Of a stretch of DNA of 64,000 nucleotides, positions 57,536-64,000 are shown in pieces; position 1 is the first letter of the stretch, and each line of letters begins with the position of its first letter. The DNA comes from Blastomyces gilchristii SLH14081. Taxonomy: Eukaryota; Ascomycota; Eurotiomycetes; Onygenales; Ajellomycetaceae. The stretch is taken from the NCBI RefSeq assembly GCF_000003855.2, contig NW_003101665.1, positions 910,828 through 974,827 of the forward strand, written 5' to 3'. Position numbers and translations under genes: made by a program. The notes under the pieces were generated by a model that was given only the letters and a program-made list of their open reading frames with translations, did no database searches and had not been told where the DNA came from.

Positions 57536-58583
57536 CCTCAGCTATCTATGTCAAATTCTAAACTATACACAGCTGGAATTAAGGGCTCCCATTGCAAGTG
57601 ATGGCTTGTACGGGCCTCAATAACTGCCTTACTGCATATGGTCTGTTCTTGGGGCGCGAGCCGATTGTTACTGCACTCTGGACTATCCTCCTGACTTATA
57701 AAGCTAGCGGTTACACAATGGCTACACGTACTTTAAGCTTAAAATAATGACAAGGTTATACCAGTCGAGGGCGCGTAAGTTGTGCATCACTTCTATATCA
57801 ATGAGAGGTGCTCCACAAGCGTCCGGCCTTGACATTCTGGCCGGGAGAATTTTTGGAGACGGAGCACTGTTTTGGGTTTCGCCCTGGATGACAATCTAAC
57901 TGTGACATTGTTTCTTACTGATGGCCATCTCAAAGGTGTCTGATGACATTTGGAATGGTTTTGACTCCTTGGATTGGGGTATTGCTGATGTGGCTGTGAT
58001 GTTTGGCGTTGGCTAATGTATTTTATCACTTTCTCGGCCGGCCTAACATTTTGCCAACAGAAATCCGAAGCCCTGTCATCCAGCAGCCCAGGACATCATC
58101 AGCGCCTGTTTGCCTTCACTGGATCATCAGACTGGGGTGACGGAGATTGTGATCTAATGGCGGCTGTGTTTTCCTGATTGATGCATCTTGTCCGCCCGCT
58201 CGTTGCCTTGTTTGCGCCTTACGTCGACCCGGGAAACGATACACCGCTAGAATCTGGGGATGGGCTCCCATTGCAACTGGTGGCTTGTACGGGTCCATAT
58301 CCCGACAGGAGATGGTTTTCGCTTGCTTGTCCTTATGCAAAGGGAAGGGCCATATGAACCGTTTGCCTTGTTACGCGCCTTGTTACATGCATGCGCGATT
58401 TTGGTACCGGCGCCCGGAAACAATCAAGAGGTGGGCTGTCAAAAACGGCTACTCCGCTTGGCAGGTCCTGCTCATATTTTCATCATTTTACTGGTTTTGG
58501 CTGGTTGTCCGCAAGCATAAAGGGATAGGAGTGACCCTGTCTTGATCTGTATTTTGATATACTTCACTGTCTGGTCTTTCCCA
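57536..58583. other. Spacer with a 34-bp direct repeat and an uncertain small ORF
   Basis: GGGCTCCCATTGCAA plus GGCTTGTACGGG occurs at 57583-57616 and again at 58262-58295. An 86-aa ORF (58285-58545) holds a hydrophobic stretch (AWQVLLIFSSFYWFWLVV) and could be a small membrane protein, but support is weak. Otherwise no gene. Confidence 0.35.
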
Positions 58584-59726
58584 GAAGCCTCTCGAACTCA
58601 GCCCCTCATTATATCACACGAGATGAATGCAAAAGCACAACAGAATTTGCCGCTCAGCCATGAGCATCAGTGGATTGAAGAGCAGTCAAGCAACTCAAGA
58701 ACACTGAAACCAGTGGATCTTTGGGGATTTCCAGATGTCACTCGGTTTGACGGGTATGTGGAATAGTATACCAACCCAACTGTGCGAGATTACTGACAGG
58801 TTTATTAGCTGTTTCGAAGTGCGGGATAGAAACGATTTAGTATCAAGCAACATCTTGTCATATCAAGGCGAGCAGCGAGCCAGCATAATCTCTGATCAAT
58901 CGAGGCAATTGTCTGCATCTCTTTCACTTGCTTTCAAACCCCACTACGTTCCTCAATATCCACGATATTCGGACCAGGTTGAAGTTGAAGAGCAAAATAT
59001 CATTAATACTGAGGAGCGTACTGATGCTCATGAGGATGAGGTTGAAAAGCAGATATCATACAGTGGTACAGCGCATACAAATTGGTCCATGCCGACGCCA
59101 ATTAGTCTCTGCGCCACACCTTTTCTTGAGCCAAGACAGAACCCGTCACAGAGCAATCATGATTTCCAATATCATGATATTATTGAATCCCCAACACATG
59201 GACTTGGGATAAGTGGACCGACTACCACAAACTACGTGCAACCTAGTATCTTCACTTATGACCTTCCTCATCCCGATACACCGGATAGTCATTTTCCAAC
59301 GGAATCAAAGGGGGAGGGTTTGGCTCAAGACCTCTCACTGGCGCCACGCAACCTAGAACTGTAGTTATGCGACCCGATTCTGGAAAATGCCATGTGAATA
59401 TTGCGCCAAACCCTGCTGCGCTTCTTAAAATGCAGCGTGTCAGAAAAAGAAGTCAAGGGGTAGAAGTCTCACAGCGCCGCCGATCCGGGTCGGCGCGAAG
59501 AAATTCGGGGCGAAGGTCAAGATCATCACAGATGGACCGCGAAAACGATCTTGTTCAATTATTGAGCACAGAACGGAATTTATGTTGGAGAGAAGTTGTG
59601 AAGGTAGTAAACACTCAATTTGGAACAAACTATTCAGCGTCTTGTCTTCAGATGCGGATGACGCGTATGAAGCATCGAGCCGTACAATGGCCTGACGAAG
59701 GACATCTATCATCGCGACTTCCCTAA
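58584..59726 (+). pseudogene. Myb/SANT-like protein, first exon displaced, frameshifted
   Basis: Coding resumes at 58584 (EASRTQPLIISHEMNA) without its own start. Intron 58754-58808 (GTATGT, CTGAC, ATTAG; phase 2) leads to the second block, which ends at a TAG at 59362. The next frame (59367-59726) continues the protein (MRPDSGKCHVNIAPNPAALL). A one-base change in the G-run near 59310-59318 accounts for the shift. The C-terminus has a Myb/SANT-like DNA-binding module: ENDLVQLLSTERNLCWREVV and FGTNYSASCLQMRMTRMKHR. The missing first exon is probably the MDVRSLLN exon at 56187: AAGAAGCTCTATCGACTC there (about 56319) matches AGAAGCCTCTCGAACTC here (about 58583). Likely a nuclear DNA-binding protein in its original form. 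Confidence 0.6.
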
Positions 59727-60049
59727 CGGGCTTCAACCGTGGCGCATACAAAACTGAATTTTTCAATGAAACTACCGTAAGCACAGTGTTCTAAACAGCA
59801 TTGACATGGTGAGTATGATTAACTGACAAAAGTAGGTGAAAAATCCGCAGAACCCCGCCGCTGCGAAATCAATCCTTCTAGCAAGCCTTGCAACTCCGTC
59901 TTTTCTCGTCATTACAATCTTATAAGGCACGAAGATACAATCCACAACACCCTCAAGCAAAAGCTGCGGTGCCGCCTACGTACAGAGGAAAAGACCTTTT
60001 CTCGCAACGATGCCGTGACACAGCACATACGGGATTTCCACCCCAAGAC

Positions 60050-60535
60050 GATTTGATTTTCTGTCATACATGCGTCTTTTGTTTTCTTTTTGGAAAGTCT
60101 AATAAATCAAAAGGAAAATTAGTTACCCAAAAATAGAACTATCTTTGCTTTGCACCAATGAAGAAATTGGGCATTCGGAATTAGAAATTCCGGATTTTGA
60201 GTGGCGAATATGGCCGCGGCATCAAACGAGGAATTCGCTCGTGCATTCAATCATACGCGGCCTCTCGAGACCATGTACAATTAGGATACCATGACCACAG
60301 AAGCACGTACTGGCTGTCTCAGCCTTATTTGTAAAATGATTTCGGACGTGTGGTTGTATCTAGTGACAACTAACGCTGAATCTTATGAATTGCATTCTCC
60401 GTCCAGTGCAATGTTTGATTGTCTGTACTTTTGCGTTTTCCGCGTTGAACAGTTCAATAGTCTATGAAAGTTAGTTACTTCTGTAAATCCTATTTCTAGA
60501 TGCATATCAACAGGAAGCGTGGAAGACGATCTGTA
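60050..60535 (+). repeat. Shared 3' flank blocks C and B behind the Myb-like gene
   Basis: 60050-60205 is block C (see 57385). 60345-60535 is block B, matching 22844-23100, with part also matching 16346-16425. The whole stretch is present inverted and mutated at 28266-28831. This copy keeps its GC content. Confidence 0.75.
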
Positions 60536-60659
60536 TTGTAATAGTTGTAGTGATGATGAAGAAATAGTAAAGTGAAATGAAATGAAGAAATCAAACAAAG
60601 AGAACAAAGAGAACAAAGGGAAGAAAAAGAATAACTTAACACTCTTTCAAGTTATCTCA

Positions 60660-63372
60660 GCAAGCTCAGACGCTTCTCCAGATATTCATTGCTGTTTTAA
60701 CACTGGATTGATGATTATGTCATGAGCTAATCTCAAATAAGCAATAAGCTAATCCAAATAGTAAAATCAGGTCATGTGAGTGATAATATCTTACAAAGTA
60801 TCTGAGAAGAAATGATTCCTGATTATTAGTAATATAAGAATAATTTACTCAGTACTCTGAGTATGAAAGAGAATTTCAACTCAACTTCATAGATTCATCA
60901 TTTCTGTATTATCTTAGAATCTTAGAATAATAATGTTCTCATAATGTATCTGATTTTTATATTCATATCTCAAGTTCTTAGAATAGAAGTATTATCTCAA
61001 AGTTAACTAGTGTGTTTTTAAACACAGAAATTTTAATTCAATTTCTTATATAAAAAAAAACTCTTAGAAATTCTAAGATCAAAAAATATGATCATTTTCA
61101 AGAGTATACATCTATCTTAAATATAGATTTTTTTAAAATATTAAAGAAATATTTCTATTCTTCTTCTCTTTAGCTATAAGCTAAGATGATTTTCAAATCT
61201 CAAAGATATGTGAATATATAGTAATAGAAAGTCAAAGTTAAAGAATTTGAAAAATTCTTGTAAATCTTGAGAATCTTCATTGAAGATGAAACTGTTTCTT
61301 CTCAGACTCTCTGATGAGAATTGCTCTGAGTATATAACTTGTATTAAAAGTAGATTAGTATCATACTGAATTAGTTAATAATAATACTGTAACTCATTCA
61401 AACTGAGTCAGAGAGTCTAAGCCTGCTGAGATAACTTTCAAGATCTTTTAAGTAAGAGTAACAGTATTGATACAGTATTGATACAGTTTCGCAACCTTGA
61501 TTGATTAATTTGATTAATTGAATCAGCTACTCTGACCTCTTTCTCATTAGAATATACAGGCTATTATTATTACAGCTACTCTCATCTATTCTTTCAAGTC
61601 TAATTACATACACAATCTTAATATCTTATCAGAGTCTGTGAGTGATCTACTCTAGTTATCTCTGTCTTAAAATCTTTTTAAGCTTTCAGTGAAGTCTAGA
61701 ATTGTATTAAGATCTCTTCTACTGATTTTTCATTCTGTCTCATTTATTATTCAGTTTAATGATTTACTCTCTAGTATTAGAGAGATATTATTAAATCTGT
61801 TCTTAATCTTTTATTACAGAACTTAATATTATTACTGCAGTCTTAAATAGTCTACTAGAATATAATAAACTAATTCTTTTATCTCATATTCATATTTATT
61901 ATTATCAGTGTATTTTATTCAGTTTCAGAATTTATTCAGTTATAAGTAACCTGTTCTGAGTTATATCAGAAGTCTTACTCAAGATCTTGAAAAAGTGATA
62001 TATAGATAGTAGATATATTAATCTGAAAGAACTGCATCTATCTTCTACAGATAAGTTTTCTTTATTATTGAGAATTATTTATCTCTTTACTTTTATATAA
62101 TACTGTTACAGCTGACTTCTCTAAGATATGAGACAGGCTTTGAAAAATTATATATTGAGTTTAAGTTAATTGACTGCTTGATAAGTTAATTAGTTATTTT
62201 ATTTCTCTTAATTTCACTGTACTCTGATACTCACTGAAGATAGAGATCTATATCTATATAAATTTCAGCTCTTTTATTATATACAGAATATTCTGAATTA
62301 TCTATTCTTTAACTTGTTTTAAGATATTTATAATGACTCAAAGAGTAATATAAAAGTCACTAAGAATGATATATATATAATATTAATAAGAAGATAATAT
62401 TCTCTCACTTAAGTAAGATCTTTATATTAGATAGAGTTCATAATATATTACTAGCAGCTCAGCTATTATAATAGTTCAGTACTTTTCTCACTTAATACTA
62501 ACTTGTATATTATACTGAATATAATATAATTCATTTATAATCAGTGCTGCTACTTCAAGTATTAAGTTCTTCTTTATAGTATCAGTAAAGACTGTCTTAA
62601 TTAAATTCTTTATTATTTTTATAGCTCTCTCAATGACTCTGATTCTGTTAGAGTTAAGATAGATATCTTTGAGTACTGACTTCTGTCATAATTCTGAGAG
62701 ATATGAATTAATTATCTCTATTAATTTTATCTTCTCTCTATGAAATATTCTTATCATATTCTCTAGTGAGTAGTAATGTCTGTCTTTATTACAGATTATA
62801 TCTGTTATAACTCTTCTAAGAGGCTCATGTATTAGATAAAATTATAAGAGTATACAGAGACTGATAATAATATTTCAGACTTACTATTACAGCTGAGTGT
62901 GTAAAGAGAGAATATATATCTTTATTTTAAGAGTTTATATTATTATTATTCAGAATGTGAACAGAATTCTGATCAGAGCTGTTTACTGAATCTTGATAAG
63001 AGTCTTAACTTATATAACTCTTTTTAAGAGATTATATCATACTGTGAAGATGTATATTAATTTGAGAATTATATAAATAATGTAGAGCTGTCTTATCTAT
63101 TCTGATTATAGATGAAATAGATGTCTGATAATAATATATATATTAATGACTCTCTTAACTATATATTATATATATGTTTTCTATTTTAGTTTCTGATTAA
63201 AATATACTCTCAGAAGCTTGATCTCTGATAATAATAAAATAATGTATTTATTTATTGTGATGAATTCTGTTATTTAATCTCTTTTTCTTTCAATGAAATG
63301 AATTAGCTTTATCTTCTTAGCTGAGAACTATAAGTCTATTCATCTTATTCATTCTTTAATTCTAGAGATATC
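60660..63372 (-). mobile_element. Degraded Tad1-like LINE, right copy (minus strand)
   Basis: Inverted match of about 26360-28265. The minus strand carries the same relics of RT C-terminus, RNase H and the cysteine-histidine finger. CC, GG and CG are nearly absent. The upstream (5') part is cut off at 63372 by a hAT-type element. Between 60536 and 60660 an A-rich/AAAGAGAACAAAG repeat is shared with the left copy at 28380-28440. Confidence 0.75.
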
Positions 63373-64000
63373 TAGACTGATCAGCAGAACCATGAATTTC
63401 ATATTTGATCTCATTTGATCTGATCTTATACATTTCTTGACGTGAGTCTCACCAGAACCAAGCCTTAAAAAAATCTGAAAATGAACCATTTCTGAGAAAA
63501 ATGATGTGAAAAATAACCAGATTTAATTCAAGAACAGTGAAATGAGAGTAATTTCTCAGAATAAACTGTGAAAGATAATCATTCTTTCAAAATCAGAATG
63601 AGACTGAGACTGAAGATTAAAATCAGTTTCATTTGATTCATTCAGTGATTGCTTATATAATCAGAATTTGATAATGATTATTAATAATACTCATGAAACA
63701 ACTAAATACATTCTTGTACAAGTTTATTCTTTACTTTCTCATGAAAACTACACTTCTCTGATATACTGTGATCAGAGATATTAAACTGTCTGATAATTTC
63801 ATGTTTTATAATCATGAGTTTCTTAATTGTTTCTTCTTGTAATTGTCTCTGATAATAGTGATAAATATCTTGACTTGAGTTGAACTTTTACTTCATTCTC
63901 ATCTCTGTCAATGAAATTATCAGAATATCATGCATCATCAGTGTAACAGTTGAATATGTACTCTTAATAATTTTTCATAACTCTAGAATTAATTTGATGT
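63373..64000. mobile_element. Second hAT-family copy, running off the window
   Basis: Starts TAGACTGATCAGC at 63373 and matches the hAT element at 42238 (CATGAATTTCAT, TTTGATCTCATTTGATCTG, ATACATTTCTTG). Relative to that copy GG, CC and CG are changed (GGCCGC to GATCAG), so this copy was itself mutated. Preceding 8 bases GAGATATC would be its target duplication; the right end is outside. Later sequence (63450-64000) diverges and may be other AT-rich DNA. Confidence 0.6.

Noticed and set aside
25830..63372. AT-rich blocks as a centromere
   Set aside because: They contain recognisable LINE relics, inverted copies and intact genes between them; RIP-like decay of repeats is sufficient.

Overview
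The window looks like an accessory, repeat-rich region of a filamentous ascomycete nuclear genome, most likely Eurotiales (Aspergillus/Penicillium type). The reasons are 47-68 bp introns with GTRNGT donors, CTAAC/CTGAC branch sites and YAG acceptors; RIP-like AT-rich blocks; Tad1-type LINEs, a Ty1/copia element and hAT elements; and several protein families I recognise from Eurotiales. No rRNA, tRNA or CRISPR was seen. Family names come from recognition of motifs, not from a search.

Layout. 1-345 is an AT-rich edge. 346-3402 is GC-rich and ends in a three-exon chromodomain gene (2212-3402). 3403-6100 holds a broken small gene and a copy of a reusable 5' flank. 6102-6204 is a solo LTR, followed by a complete but dead 6.3 kb copia element (6359-12661) with matching LTRs, a 5-bp target duplication and an extra, intact SANT/Myb-like ORF before gag. 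12.7-16.4 kb holds a degenerate minus-strand gene and a broken coiled-coil/kinase-like gene. 17.2-20.3 kb is a gene split by a 2.19 kb TIR element (TA target duplication) that carries a coding minisatellite. 20.3-25 kb holds small genes, three copies of a duplicated N-terminal module, and gene fragments.

25.8-28.3 kb is a RIP-degraded Tad1-like LINE. 28832-34321 and 39972-45951 are arms of a ~5.5 kb inverted repeat, both strongly AT-rich. They bracket a 5.65 kb undamaged island with a nuclease-like DUF gene, a 97-aa protein and an intact protein kinase. A 506-bp hAT element with an 8-bp target duplication sits in the right arm only. 45957-47215 holds an undamaged LINE 3' fragment and an inverted copy of its 3' end.

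47.5-60.5 kb is gene-rich: a 156-aa protein, a 563-aa repeat-tailed protein, a polytopic membrane pseudogene, a cysteine-rich protein, a coiled-coil protein, a small membrane protein, an F-box protein and a Myb-like pseudogene. 60.66-63.37 kb is a second RIP-degraded LINE, inverted relative to the first, broken by a hAT copy that runs off the window.

Two themes tie the region together. First, unrelated ORFs share flanking blocks (5' and 3'), as if genes were exchanged as cassettes. Second, nearly all disabling nonsense changes in copia, the membrane gene and others are TGA rather than TAA/TAG, and the AT-rich blocks are almost empty of CC, GG and CG. That points to a RIP-like process not limited to CpA.
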